Positions 1 to 7,709 of a DNA stretch of 14,526 nucleotides are shown piece by piece; within the stretch, counting starts at the first letter, position 1; every line of letters starts with the position of its first letter. The notes below the pieces were generated by a model, which searched no databases, was not told the DNA's origin, and was given only the letters and a program-made list of their open reading frames with translations. The position numbers and the translations under genes are program-made. The stretch is from Prevotellaceae bacterium (GTDB lineage: Bacteria > Bacteroidota > Bacteroidia > Bacteroidales > UBA932), in the NCBI GenBank assembly GCA_031278495.1, contig JAITKG010000016.1, positions 1 to 14,526 of the forward strand. The letters are read 5' to 3'.

Positions 1-109
1 TAAGTGTAAACATGCCCTGTTTTGCTTGTTCAAAAAAAGGAACAGTCCATACCATAAATTCCATGTCATTAATGCCTCCCCATACAGAGGTGTCAACGTA
101 GAATTTCAT
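1..109 (-). CDS. PIN-domain (VapC-like) ribonuclease, N-terminus only
   Basis: An open frame reads leftward from ATG at 109 and runs off the window edge after 36 complete codons with no stop. It begins MKFYVDTSVWGGINDMEF and continues with an aromatic/hydrophobic helix (WTVPFFEQAKQG). A short beta strand ending in Y-V-D-T-S-V, followed by Gly-Gly and an acidic residue, is typical of the first strand of PIN-domain proteins; Asp6 would be the first metal-binding acidic residue. PIN proteins of this size class are usually toxin endoribonucleases of type II toxin-antitoxin pairs. An in-frame ATG lies directly upstream at 110-112, so the start could be one codon earlier. A perfect -7 box (TATCTTTG, minus strand, 128-135) lies just upstream. 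The antitoxin, if any, is not visible here: the promoter sits right in front of this gene, so a partner would have to be downstream, outside the window. Confidence 0.7.
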   Translation of the reverse strand, partial: MKFYVDTSVWGGINDMEFMVWTVPFFEQAKQGMFTL

Positions 110-127
110 CATTGCTATTATTTCCCA

Positions 128-135
128 CAAAGATA
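128..135 (-). promoter_or_regulatory. -7 promoter box for the PIN-domain gene
   Basis: Read on the minus strand this is TATCTTTG, a perfect match to the TAnnTTTG -7 consensus of the Bacteroidota housekeeping sigma factor. It ends about 16 nt before the first ATG (112), implying a very short leader. No good TTTG -33 element is seen at the expected distance. Confidence 0.5.
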
Positions 136-154
136 CGAAAAATAATTATGAGTT

Positions 155-254
155 ATGGATTGCCCGTAGGGCGTTAACCTGTAAATCCCCTACGGGGAAT
201 AATGGCTGCGACGTTTGTGCTTCTATTGATATATATGCCCTGCGGGCAATCCAT
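155..254. repeat. Inverted repeat, 18-bp arms with one mismatch
   Basis: Left arm 155-172 and right arm 237-254 are reverse complements at 17 of 18 positions. Each arm contains its own small hairpin (GCCC-GTA-GGGC on the left, GCCC-TGC-GGGC on the right). The loop holds a third (TCCCC-TAC-GGGGA, 186-198). No coding sequence lies inside. The element sits between the divergently oriented upstream region of the PIN gene and the 3' end of namZ. Confidence 0.75.
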
Positions 255-261
255 TATTTAC

Positions 262-381
262 AAAAGCCCCCCTTAGTAGCAGCCAACGCCATTACCCCCC
301 CATCCCTTATTCCCTGATGTGGATAATAAGGGAATAAGGGATATTTGATGCTGTGCAACCCTTGCTACTAAGGGGGCTTTG
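262..381. repeat. Nested inverted repeat of about 120 bp
   Basis: Outer arms 262-280 and 364-381 are reverse complements over about 18 bp with one extra base slipped in the C/G run and one in the A/T run. Inside the loop a second, perfect 13-bp inverted repeat (302-314 with 330-342, core ATCCCTTATTCCC) forms an inner hairpin with a 15-nt loop. The structure could fold as a long two-step hairpin in RNA of either strand. It contains no ORF, so a MITE-like or structural-RNA element is possible. The right arm includes AGGGGGCTTT, which recurs in another nested palindrome at 13844-13880. Confidence 0.75.
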
Positions 382-388
382 AAATAAT

Positions 389-410
389 ACGGGCGCACAA
401 CTGCGCCCGT
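389..410 (-). terminator. GC-rich hairpin, candidate terminator of the namZ operon
   Basis: A perfect 9-bp stem (ACGGGCGCA with TGCGCCCGT) closes a CAAC loop on the plus strand. On the minus strand it lies 54 nt past the namZ stop and is followed by TATTATTTC, a weak U-rich tail. It may act as an intrinsic terminator for the kdsD-to-namZ operon. The GC-rich palindrome directly next to a heptamer array also fits the repeat family seen elsewhere in the window, so the terminator role is only inferred. Confidence 0.45.
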
Positions 411-465
411 AACTCTTAACTCTTAACTCTTAGTTCTTAGTTCTTAACTCTTAACCGCTAACCGC
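410..465. repeat. Heptamer array (8 x 7 bp) ending at the namZ stop codon
   Basis: Eight consecutive 7-bp units: TAACTCT three times, TAGTTCT twice, TAACTCT, then TAACCGC twice. On the minus strand the units carry stop triplets TAG or TAA spaced exactly 7 nt apart (458-460, 451-453, 444-446, 437-439, 430-432, 423-425, 416-418). These are in register with the true namZ stop TAG at 465-467. Because 7 is not a multiple of 3, the stops rotate through all three frames. Confidence 0.9.
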
Positions 466-1631
466 TATTCAAAGTCTTCGTAGAGCAGGTATTTTTTCCG
501 CAGCAATTTAAATGCGTTCACTTCGTCCTGCCATGTGGCGCGGATTTCATCCGCCGTCAGCCCTTGCTCCACTTGCTGGCGGATGCGTTCCGTGCCGCAA
601 AGTTTATAGAAGAAATTATTGAAGAATTTATCTTTTTTATCAAAGCGGTTATATGCTTCTATCAGCCATTCCAAGCGCAACTGGGGTTCGTCCATCAAGT
701 AATGGTCGTTATAGTAATGCAAATTCACGCCGAAGCAAACTTCATCTTTGTATGGCGGATTTTGCGCGCCCGGCACGCTTTGCGGCATAAAGCTGAACGG
801 GTAATACGGTTCAAACGACGGATGCCCGAATACTTCAAACGGCATGCCGGTGCCGCGCCCTACGCTGATAACCGTGCCTTCAAATAAACAAAGCGACGGG
901 TATAAATGAACCGCCTGTAAAGTCGGCAAATTCGGCGACGGCGGGTTGGTGAAATAATATGCCCACTTGTGCGAATAGCCGGCACAGGCAATCACCGTTA
1001 AATCGCATTTGATTTTATTTGCCAGCCAGCCTTCTTCATTGATCATTTTGGCTAACTCGCCCAACGTCATTCCATGCACAACAGGAATGGGGTGCATGCC
1101 GACAAATGAACGGAATTTTTCTTCCAGCACGGGACCGTCTACATAAAAACCGTTGGGGTTCGGGCGGTCTAAGATAATGAGCGGGACATTGTTTTCAGCG
1201 CAGGCTTCCATTACATAGTGCATCGTGGAAAGGTAAGTATAGAAGCGCGTTCCTACATCCTGTATTTCGAACAGCATGTAGTCGATATCGCTTAACTGTT
1301 CCGGCGCGGGTTTATAATTTTTTCCATAGAGCGACGCCACTTCAATACCGGTCTGCTTGTCCGCCGATGTATCGAAATGCTCGCCGGCGTCGGCAGTGCC
1401 GCGGAATCCATGCTCCGGCGCAAAAATACGAACTACTTTTATTTTGTTTTCCAGCAATACATCAACCAGGTGTTTCCCGCCTGTCATGGCGGTGTGGTTG
1501 GCGGTAATGCCTACCCGTTTGCCTTGCAACAGGGGCAAATAAATTTCCAATCGTTCTGAACCGGTTTGCAGCGATTGTGCATCCACAGCAGAAACAATGA
1601 ATAGAATAAGAATGGTGAAAAATTGTTTCAT
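465..1631 (-). CDS. namZ: DUF1343 / NamZ-type exo-beta-N-acetylmuramidase, secreted
   Basis: The 388-residue protein has a signal peptide at residues 1-18 (hydrophobic core TILILFIVSAV, likely cleavage VDA-QS). It then shows the full set of DUF1343 motifs: GITANHTA (41-48), FAPEHGFRG (70-78) with the conserved Glu73 and His74, DVGTRFYTYLSTM (125-137), LDRPNP (154-159) and the Asn/Pro-rich NPPSPNLP (229-236). Length is normal for the family. Members of this family studied in Bacillus subtilis and Tannerella forsythia remove terminal MurNAc from peptidoglycan fragments, so a periplasmic role in wall-sugar recovery is likely; the substrate here is inferred from family only. It is the last gene of the minus-strand run, 20 bp after the outer-membrane protein gene. 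The TAG stop is in register with the downstream heptamer array. Confidence 0.88.
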   Translation of the reverse strand: MKQFFTILILFIVSAVDAQSLQTGSERLEIYLPLLQGKRVGITANHTAMTGGKHLVDVLLENKIKVVRIFAPEHGFRGTADAGEHFDTSADKQTGIEVASLYGKNYKPAPEQLSDIDYMLFEIQDVGTRFYTYLSTMHYVMEACAENNVPLIILDRPNPNGFYVDGPVLEEKFRSFVGMHPIPVVHGMTLGELAKMINEEGWLANKIKCDLTVIACAGYSHKWAYYFTNPPSPNLPTLQAVHLYPSLCLFEGTVISVGRGTGMPFEVFGHPSFEPYYPFSFMPQSVPGAQNPPYKDEVCFGVNLHYYNDHYLMDEPQLRLEWLIEAYNRFDKKDKFFNNFFYKLCGTERIRQQVEQGLTADEIRATWQDEVNAFKLLRKKYLLYEDFE

Positions 1632-1651
1632 AGCAAGTTTGTTTTTTTATT

Positions 1652-2128
1652 TTAAAATGTATAACGCATCGTCAAACCTACGTTTACCGGGTCAAGGTGG
1701 AAAGCGTCGTATCCAACAAAATAAAGTTTGGGATCAAAGTCGAACGCAAAGCACAGCGGCAAGGTTATCAATTTATATTCCACGCCCCCGAGAACGTCTG
1801 CGCCGAAAAGGAAGGGCTTTCCTGTTGTATCGCCAATCTTTGCACCGGCAGTAATACCCGCCCCGATATACCACGCCAGCCCGTCTACCGCCCTTATCGG
1901 GAAATGATATTCATACAACACCGTTCCGCGCACGCTCATCCGGCTTTGATGTACAATATCCAAATCCAAAATTGCTTCCAGCGCGCCGGCGGTATGCAAA
2001 AATTGTTTATAGCTCCCGCCAACGACGGTTCCCAAACGAAGCCCTATGGCGCGTTCATAGTCCTGTGCGGCAAGCGTAAATGCCGACGTCATCAACAATA
2101 AAAGGAATAATCCTGTTTTCTTTTTCAT
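1652..2128 (-). CDS. Small outer-membrane beta-barrel protein
   Basis: The 158-residue product starts with a signal peptide (MKKKTGLFLLLLMTSAFTLA, cut near residue 21). It continues with alternating hydrophobic strands rich in Gly and aromatic residues (RAIGLRLGTVVGGSYKQFL, AWYIGAGITAGAKIG, FLFGADVLGGVEYKL, KLYFVGYDAF). It ends VGLTMRYTF, with the terminal Phe typical of proteins inserted by the BAM machinery. The size suggests about eight strands, an OmpX/OmpW-like small barrel. No specific family could be named and no catalytic motif is visible. It lies 11 bp after deoC and 20 bp before namZ, so it is probably cotranscribed with them. The start is supported by the signal peptide and an A-rich leader. 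Confidence 0.75.
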   Translation of the reverse strand: MKKKTGLFLLLLMTSAFTLAAQDYERAIGLRLGTVVGGSYKQFLHTAGALEAILDLDIVHQSRMSVRGTVLYEYHFPIRAVDGLAWYIGAGITAGAKIGDTTGKPFLFGADVLGGVEYKLITLPLCFAFDFDPKLYFVGYDAFHLDPVNVGLTMRYTF

Positions 2129-2139
2129 AATACTAAACT

Positions 2140-3006
2140 TTAAAAATAATGAATATCTGTTATAAATATACTGCTTAATAAATTATTTGCTACACGGCTT
2201 GCCCCAAGCCGGAATAAGGCTGGAACAAGCCAATCGCCGCCCAGCGCTTCTTTTACTATCGCATAATATATTAGCGCGTCGTCCGGCGATACAATGCCGC
2301 CCGCCGGTTTGAAGCCAATTTTCTTCCCGGTTTTTTCGTGGAATTGCCGGATGCAATTTGCCATTATCCATGCAGCGGCAGGCGTGGCGGCAGGCTCCAT
2401 TTTGCCGGTGGATGTTTTGATGAAATCTGCTCCGGCTTCCATCGCAATGAACGAGGCAATGGCTATTTGCGCAGCCGTTAATGCGCCGGTTTCCAAAATA
2501 ACTTTCAAGTGCGCCTGTCCTATCGCCGCTTTGATTTGCTTGATTTCTGCGGCTACTGTGGCATAATCGCCGGCAAGGAAAGCCCCTAAAGAAATAACAA
2601 TATCAATTTCCGTTGCGCCCTGTTCCACCGCCATACGGCACTCCTCGCACTTCACTTTTATAAATGTTTGCGACGCCGGGAAACCCGCTCCCACTGCGGC
2701 AATCCGGACAGTGGGTATTTTTAACGCATTGCGGACTGTTTGCACCAGCGCAGGATAAATGCAGATAGCCGCCACATCCGGCATGCCGGGAAAATGAGTG
2801 GAAAAATTATTTACTTTTTCCGTCAGCTTATGCACTTTTTCCACCGTATCGGTAGCATTCAACGTCGTTAAATCAATAGCGCCAAAACAGCGTTTCCAAT
2901 CCTCCTGCGTACGGAACGCCGGCAGCCCATGCGCTATTTCTGCAATTGCTTTGGCGGTATTTGCTTCATCTACCGCCCATCCATATTTTTTTAAATAATC
3001 ACTCAT
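2140..3006 (-). CDS. deoC: Deoxyribose-phosphate aldolase
   Basis: DeoC cleaves 2-deoxyribose-5-phosphate to glyceraldehyde-3-phosphate and acetaldehyde, in cytoplasmic deoxynucleoside catabolism. The 288-residue frame carries the class I aldolase signatures: EIDIVISLGAFLAGDY (133-148), VILETGAL (169-176) and DFIKTSTGK (194-202), with Lys197 as the expected Schiff-base residue. GFKPAGGI (231-238) holds the second conserved Lys233. The protein is longer than the roughly 260 residues of E. coli DeoC because of an N-terminal helical extension, as is common in Bacteroidota. It follows lptB by 37 bp on the same strand. No nucleoside phosphorylase or phosphopentomutase gene is next to it, so its place in this operon is not a classic deo cluster. 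Confidence 0.95.
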   Translation of the reverse strand: MSDYLKKYGWAVDEANTAKAIAEIAHGLPAFRTQEDWKRCFGAIDLTTLNATDTVEKVHKLTEKVNNFSTHFPGMPDVAAICIYPALVQTVRNALKIPTVRIAAVGAGFPASQTFIKVKCEECRMAVEQGATEIDIVISLGAFLAGDYATVAAEIKQIKAAIGQAHLKVILETGALTAAQIAIASFIAMEAGADFIKTSTGKMEPAATPAAAWIMANCIRQFHEKTGKKIGFKPAGGIVSPDDALIYYAIVKEALGGDWLVPALFRLGASRVANNLLSSIFITDIHYF

Positions 3007-3043
3007 GTTTACTGGTTTGCTTAATAATATCCACCTTTTAGCG

Positions 3044-3769
3044 TTATTTCCGCAACTCGAAATTTTGTCCCAAATATTTCCGGCGCACTTCCGGGTTGGC
3101 GGCTAACTCTTCGGCAGTGCCGCTTTCCAGGATAGAGCCGTCGAAAAGCATGTAAGCGCGGTCGGTAATTGCGAGCGTTTCATGCACATTGTGGTCGGTA
3201 ATAATGATGCCTATATTTTTATCTTTCAACCGCGATACGATTGTTTGAATGTCTTCCACAGCAATAGGGTCAACGCCTGCAAAAGGTTCGTCAAGTAAAA
3301 TAAATTTCGGGTCGATAGCCAAACAGCGGGCAATTTCGCAACGCCGCCGTTCGCCGCCGGATAATTGAACGCCCAAGCTCTTGCGCACTTTCTGCAATCC
3401 AAGCTCTTCTATCAGTTGTTCCAAGCGTTCATGACGCTGTTCCTTGCTTTTGATTTTTGTTTCCATCACCGCCAGCAAATTGTCTTCGACCGAAAGTTTA
3501 CGGAACACCGACGCTTCCTGTGCCAGGTAGCCTAATCCATTTTGTGCACGCCTGTACATCGGCTCTTTTGTGATGTCGCGTCCGTCCAAGAAAATGCGCC
3601 CGCTATTGGCTTTTATCAAGCCCACGAGCATATAGAAAGTGGTCGTTTTCCCGGCGCCGTTTGGTCCAAGCAAGCCCACAATCTCGCCCTGCTCTACCTG
3701 CACCGACACGCCTTTTACCACCGTCCGCGAGCCGTATTTTTTCACCAAATCTTTACAATGTAAAATCAT
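3044..3769 (-). CDS. lptB: LPS export ABC transporter ATP-binding protein LptB
   Basis: LptB is the cytoplasmic ATPase that, with LptF and LptG, extracts lipopolysaccharide from the inner membrane and drives it along the Lpt bridge. The 241-residue protein has Walker A GPNGAGKT (35-42), a Q-loop in YLAQEASVFRKL (81-92), ABC signature LSGGE (136-140), Walker B FILLDE (156-161) with catalytic Glu161, and switch His193 in ITDHNVHETL. Its length and the GYLAQEASVFRKLSVEDN stretch are characteristic of LptB rather than of a generic transporter ATPase. It starts 15 bp after the kdsD stop; adjacency of kdsD and lptB also occurs in the E. coli lpt/kds cluster. LptA and LptC are not in the window. Confidence 0.93.
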   Translation of the reverse strand: MILHCKDLVKKYGSRTVVKGVSVQVEQGEIVGLLGPNGAGKTTTFYMLVGLIKANSGRIFLDGRDITKEPMYRRAQNGLGYLAQEASVFRKLSVEDNLLAVMETKIKSKEQRHERLEQLIEELGLQKVRKSLGVQLSGGERRRCEIARCLAIDPKFILLDEPFAGVDPIAVEDIQTIVSRLKDKNIGIIITDHNVHETLAITDRAYMLFDGSILESGTAEELAANPEVRRKYLGQNFELRK

Positions 3770-3784
3770 ATTACTTTTCCCTGA

Positions 3785-4753
3785 TTAAACTATCCCTTCC
3801 CGCAGTATGTCGTGCAAGTGTACCATACCGACATATTCTTTTTTGCGCACGACCAGCAACTGTGTAATTTTATTTTCTTCCATCAAGTTGAAAGCCTTTA
3901 TTGCCAACGCCGACAGGTCGATAACTTTGGGATTTTTAGACATGATATCAATAGCCGCCAAAGCGTCTAACCGTTTTGTTTTTTCCAGCATGCGCCGCAC
4001 ATCGCCGTCGGTGATGATACCAACCACAGCGCCGGCGTTATCTACTACAGCCGTTGCGCCAAGCCTGTTGGAAGAAATAGTAATAATCGTATTGTCGATA
4101 GTTTCCCCAGGCGAAACTTGCGGTTTGCGGTTTTTATCTATTAAATCGCCTACCCGTAAATATAATTTTTTGCCCAGCGAGCCGCCCGGATGTACCCGCG
4201 CAAAGTCTTGTTCCGTAAAGCCGCGAAGTTGCAGCAAGCAAATTGCCAATGCATCGCCCATCACCAATTGGGCGGTAGTGCTGGTTGTCGGAGCCAAATT
4301 ATTCGGGCAAGCTTCTGCATCCACCGTTGCGCGTAGCACATAATCGGCATGCTGCGCCAAATAAGAATCCCGGTTGGACACTATTGCAATAAGCTTATTG
4401 CCCAAATTGCGGATGAGCGGCACTAACAGTTTTATTTCCGCAGTATTCCCGCTTTTCGACAAACAGATAACAATATCGTCAGGCTGGATAACCCCCAAAT
4501 CGCCATGGATAGCGTCGGCAGCGTGCATGAACACCGCCGGCGTGCCGGTAGAATTAAAAGTAGCGACTATTTTATTTGCGATGATAGCGCTTTTCCCAAT
4601 ACCGGAAACAATCACACGCCCCTTATTTTTATAAATTAACTGCACTACCCGTTCAAAATCTTCATTGATGTAAGACGCCATTTTTTGTATGGCATGCGCT
4701 TCCGTTTCAATTGTTTTTATAGCTAACTTTCCGATATCATTCAAACCGCTCAT
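3785..4753 (-). CDS. kdsD: Arabinose-5-phosphate isomerase (KdsD/KpsF/GutQ family)
   Basis: KdsD converts ribulose-5-phosphate to arabinose-5-phosphate, the first step to Kdo for the LPS inner core. The 322-residue protein has an N-terminal SIS isomerase domain with GIGKS (51-55), HGDLG (83-87), LSKSGNTAEI (98-107) and HPGGSLGKK (188-196). Two CBS domains follow (about 200-260 and 268-322). A longer open frame extends up to 4822, but the first 23 codons there are not family-like. The ATG at 4753 (MSGLNDIGKLAIKTIE) gives the usual length, and a perfect -7 promoter box at 4801-4808 lies inside the extension, which argues for 4753. It is the first gene of the minus-strand operon and is divergent from recQ. 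Confidence 0.93.
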   Translation of the reverse strand: MSGLNDIGKLAIKTIETEAHAIQKMASYINEDFERVVQLIYKNKGRVIVSGIGKSAIIANKIVATFNSTGTPAVFMHAADAIHGDLGVIQPDDIVICLSKSGNTAEIKLLVPLIRNLGNKLIAIVSNRDSYLAQHADYVLRATVDAEACPNNLAPTTSTTAQLVMGDALAICLLQLRGFTEQDFARVHPGGSLGKKLYLRVGDLIDKNRKPQVSPGETIDNTIITISSNRLGATAVVDNAGAVVGIITDGDVRRMLEKTKRLDALAAIDIMSKNPKVIDLSALAIKAFNLMEENKITQLLVVRKKEYVGMVHLHDILREGIV

Positions 4754-4800
4754 TGCAAATAAATTTTGATACTTTCTAAAGTTTTTGTAATTTAGTAGCG

Positions 4801-4808
4801 CAAAGATA
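4801..4808 (-). promoter_or_regulatory. -7 promoter box of the kdsD operon
   Basis: On the minus strand this is TATCTTTG, a perfect TAnnTTTG match. It would place transcription start near 4794 and give a leader of about 40 nt to the ATG at 4753. A TTTG occurs only 11 bp upstream, closer than the usual 19-bp spacing, so the -33 element is uncertain. The box shares the short divergent intergenic region (4754-4851) with recQ, for which only a weaker TATCATTTG (4830-4838) is visible. Confidence 0.55.
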
Positions 4809-4851
4809 ATGAAAAGTAACAAACTTTCCTATCATTTGTGGACAAAAGCAA

Positions 4852-7047
4852 ATGGAAGTAACTGAACAATTTTTATACGGACAACTTAAAACCTACTTCG
4901 GTTTTGATACTTTTAAAAGCCGGCAGGAAGCTATTATACGTAATGTGCTTGCTGGAAAAGATACATTTGTTCTTATGCCGACGGGCGGGGGAAAATCAAT
5001 GTGCTACCAGTTACCTGCGCTCATGCTGGATGGCGTGGCAATTATTGTTTCGCCACTTATCGCGCTAATGAAAAACCAAGTGGATGCTATTCGCGGATTT
5101 ATTATCAACAATAATAATATTGCGCATTTCCTTAATTCGTCGCTCAACAAACAACAACTACAAGACGTGCATCAAGGCTTGTTGAGCGGCGCTACCAAAC
5201 TATTGTATGTAGCTCCAGAGTCTTTGACAAAAGAAGAAAATATCCAGTTATTGAAACAAATAAAAATTTCTTTTTACGCCATTGACGAAGCGCATTGTAT
5301 CTCGGAATGGGGACATGATTTCCGCCCGGAATACCGCCGCATACGTCCTGTCGTAAATGAAATAGGCGTTGCGCCGATTATTGCATTAACAGCCACCGCC
5401 ACGCCGAAGGTGCAACACGATATTCAAAAAAATCTGGGCATGTTGAGCGCAACCGTATTCAAATCGTCGTTCAACCGCGCGAATTTATATTATGAAATCC
5501 GCCCGAAAACCAATACCGACCGCGAGATTATAAAATTCATAAAAAATAATCCCGGCAAATCAGGCATTGTGTATTGCCTGAGCAGGAAAAAAGTGGACGA
5601 CCTTTCCAGCCTTCTACAAATAAACGGCATTAACGCTTTGCCGTATCACGCCGGAATGGATGCAACCACACGTTCCCACAATCAAGACCGTTTTTTAATG
5701 GAAGACGTGGATGTGATTGTCGCTACTATTGCTTTCGGCATGGGGATTGACAAACCGGATGTGCGCTTCGTCATTCATTACGACATCCCGAAAAGTCTGG
5801 AAGGATATTATCAGGAAACCGGGCGCGCCGGGCGCGACGGCGGAGAAGGGCTTTGCATAGCGTTCTACAATTATAAGAACGTGCAAAAACTGGAAAAATT
5901 CATGCAGGGGAAGCCGTTGGTGGAACAGGAAATCGGAAAACAATTACTGCAGGAAACCGTTGCCTATTCTGAAACCGGAAGCTGTAGAAGAAAAGTGTTG
6001 TTGAATTATTTCGGTGAAGAATATACCGAAGAAAACTGTGGCAACTGCGATAATTGCCTGCACCCGAAACCGCTCTTTGAAGCGCAGGAATACTTGCTGA
6101 CGGTGTTGCAAACCGTGTTGGCGGTACATGAAAAATTCAAATCCGAACATATTGCCAATATCATTACCGGTATTATGACGGCTTTCCTGAAATCTTACCA
6201 CCACCACGAATTAAAAGAATTTGCAAGCGGTGCAGAAAAAGACCTCCGCTTTTGGCATACAATTATCCGGCAGGCGCTCATTCATCATTTACTCGAAAAA
6301 GAAATTGAAAACTACGGGCTGCTGAAAATAACGGAAAAAGGACGCGCTTACCTGGCTTCCCCTTATCCCATAATGCTTCCGGAAGACCACGAGTACCACG
6401 CCGAAGATAACGACGACGACTTTTTTATCGGGCTACCAAAATCAAGCGGCAGCTTTAACGAAGAATTATTTTCTATCCTGAAATCACAACTCTACGATTT
6501 GGCTCATCGCCTGGATATCCCGCCATACGCCATTTTCCAAGACCCTTCGATAGAAGACATGTGTATTCAATTCCCGGTAACCATTGACGAATTAAAGAAC
6601 TGCCACGGCGTGGGCGAAGGCAAAGCAAAAAAATTCGGGCGGGAATTTGTAGACATCATTAAAAAATATGTAGAAGAAAACAATATTGAACGCCCCAATG
6701 AACTTGTGGTAAAATCGCTCATCAACAAATCCGGCTTGAAAGTGTATATTATCCAGGCTATCGACCGGAAAGTGATGCTGGACGACCTTGCCGCTTCAAA
6801 AGGTTTGGAAATGGGACAGCTGCTTGATGAGATTGAAGCCATTGTAAATTCCGGCACAAAAATTTCCATTGATTATTTCATCGAGCAGGTGATTGACGAC
6901 GACAAAGTGGACACCATTTATGAATACTTCCACCACGAAGCCAAATCGGACTCCATTGATGATGCGCAGGATATTTTAGGCACTAATTTTTCCGAAGAAG
7001 AAATACGATTGGTACGATTGAAATTTATGTCGGACGTTACCAATTAG
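4852..7047 (+). CDS. recQ: ATP-dependent DNA helicase RecQ
   Basis: RecQ is a 3'-5' superfamily 2 helicase that processes stalled forks and recombination intermediates. The 731-residue protein shows motif I MPTGGGKS (42-49), the DEAH box (145-148) inside the RecQ-specific aromatic-rich loop AHCISEWGHDFRPEY (147-161), ALTATAT (178-184), and motif VI QETGRAGRDG (321-330). The zinc-binding set is Cys378, Cys396, Cys399 and Cys402 in the RQC region. An HRDC domain lies at about 535-610. A further helical C-terminal region (about 615-731) resembles the helix-turn-helix tail found in Bacteroidota RecQ and explains the extra length over the 609-residue E. coli protein. It is divergent from kdsD and is followed 41 bp later by an Lrp-type regulator, with no clear terminator between them. 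Confidence 0.97.
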   Translation: MEVTEQFLYGQLKTYFGFDTFKSRQEAIIRNVLAGKDTFVLMPTGGGKSMCYQLPALMLDGVAIIVSPLIALMKNQVDAIRGFIINNNNIAHFLNSSLNKQQLQDVHQGLLSGATKLLYVAPESLTKEENIQLLKQIKISFYAIDEAHCISEWGHDFRPEYRRIRPVVNEIGVAPIIALTATATPKVQHDIQKNLGMLSATVFKSSFNRANLYYEIRPKTNTDREIIKFIKNNPGKSGIVYCLSRKKVDDLSSLLQINGINALPYHAGMDATTRSHNQDRFLMEDVDVIVATIAFGMGIDKPDVRFVIHYDIPKSLEGYYQETGRAGRDGGEGLCIAFYNYKNVQKLEKFMQGKPLVEQEIGKQLLQETVAYSETGSCRRKVLLNYFGEEYTEENCGNCDNCLHPKPLFEAQEYLLTVLQTVLAVHEKFKSEHIANIITGIMTAFLKSYHHHELKEFASGAEKDLRFWHTIIRQALIHHLLEKEIENYGLLKITEKGRAYLASPYPIMLPEDHEYHAEDNDDDFFIGLPKSSGSFNEELFSILKSQLYDLAHRLDIPPYAIFQDPSIEDMCIQFPVTIDELKNCHGVGEGKAKKFGREFVDIIKKYVEENNIERPNELVVKSLINKSGLKVYIIQAIDRKVMLDDLAASKGLEMGQLLDEIEAIVNSGTKISIDYFIEQVIDDDKVDTIYEYFHHEAKSDSIDDAQDILGTNFSEEEIRLVRLKFMSDVTN

Positions 7048-7088
7048 AAAAAAATTCTTCACTATTTATAACTTAAAACAAAAAAATT

Positions 7089-7580
7089 ATGGGAAAACGT
7101 TACGACATCGACCAACTTGATCAAACAATATTAAATACGTTGATCAAAAATGCGCGTATGCCGTTTTTGGAAATTGCACGTGAACATAACATCTCCGGCG
7201 CCGCCGTACACCAGCGTGTGAGGAAGATGGAAGAAGCCGGTATCATTACCGGCGCGCGCCTGCTGGTAAAACCGACAGCGCTGGGTTTGGGCGTGTGCGC
7301 TTTCGTAGGCGTGCATCTTGATATGCCAAAACACTATGCAAGTACGGTGGAGGCGATAAAAAATATTCCTGAAGTAGTGGAGTGCCATTTTATAACGGGA
7401 GATTATACGTTATTGCTGAAACTCTTTTGCCGCGACAACGAACACCTGATGAACGTGCTGTTGAATACGCTTCAAAATTTGCCAAACGTCATCAAAACCG
7501 AAACATTGATTTCCCTGAAGCAGATTTTTGAGCGGCAGGTATGGGTGCAGAATAATGTTCGCAATACCAAGAGCGCTTAA
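7089..7580 (+). CDS. Lrp/AsnC-family transcriptional regulator
   Basis: The 163-residue protein has the two-part Lrp layout. The N-terminal winged helix-turn-helix (about 8-60) has DQLDQTILNTLIKNAR then FLEIAREHNISGAAVHQRVRKMEEAGII, the hallmark of the family. A C-terminal ligand-binding alpha/beta domain (about 66-145) includes VECHFITGDYTLLLKLFCRD, the conserved G-D-Y-D/T-l-l segment. Such proteins form octamers or dimers and often sense amino acids; the effector and regulon cannot be read from the sequence. The ATG at 7089 follows an A-rich leader (AAAACAAAAAAATT) usual for this phylum. It is probably cotranscribed with recQ. Confidence 0.92.
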   Translation: MGKRYDIDQLDQTILNTLIKNARMPFLEIAREHNISGAAVHQRVRKMEEAGIITGARLLVKPTALGLGVCAFVGVHLDMPKHYASTVEAIKNIPEVVECHFITGDYTLLLKLFCRDNEHLMNVLLNTLQNLPNVIKTETLISLKQIFERQVWVQNNVRNTKSA

Positions 7581-7658
7581 ACCGACAAAGCGGCAACGGA
7601 AAAACAGGATTTTCACCTGGCGGACAAATAAACCCGATTTTTTTATCCATTCGTATAA

Positions 7659-7689
7659 GTTGATTACATTCAATTTTTCATTACCTTTA
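7659..7689 (+). promoter_or_regulatory. Candidate promoter of mltG
   Basis: A GTTG element at 7659-7662 is followed after exactly 19 bp by TACCTTTA at 7682-7689. This is one mismatch from each part of the Bacteroidota TTTG-19-TAnnTTTG promoter. The ATG of mltG is at 7710, about 20 nt past the -7 box. The 129-bp gap after the Lrp gene is consistent with an independent transcription unit. Confidence 0.4.
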
Positions 7690-7709
7690 CAAAAAATTAT
7701 TACCTGCAC

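Noticed and set aside
410..465. CRISPR array
   Set aside because: Units are 7 bp with no spacers; it is a simple tandem array.
3807..4343. 178-codon plus-strand frame opposite kdsD
   Set aside because: It is antisense to a clear KdsD gene and shows no domain; it is a shadow of the codon pattern.
4754..4822. Upstream extension of kdsD by 23 codons
   Set aside because: The added residues are not family-like, the extension contains the perfect -7 box at 4801-4808, and the shorter start gives the normal 322-residue length.
4784..4838. Full promoter for recQ
   Set aside because: Only TATCATTTG is present, one base too long for TAnnTTTG, and the nearest TTTG is 42 bp away, so no promoter was called.
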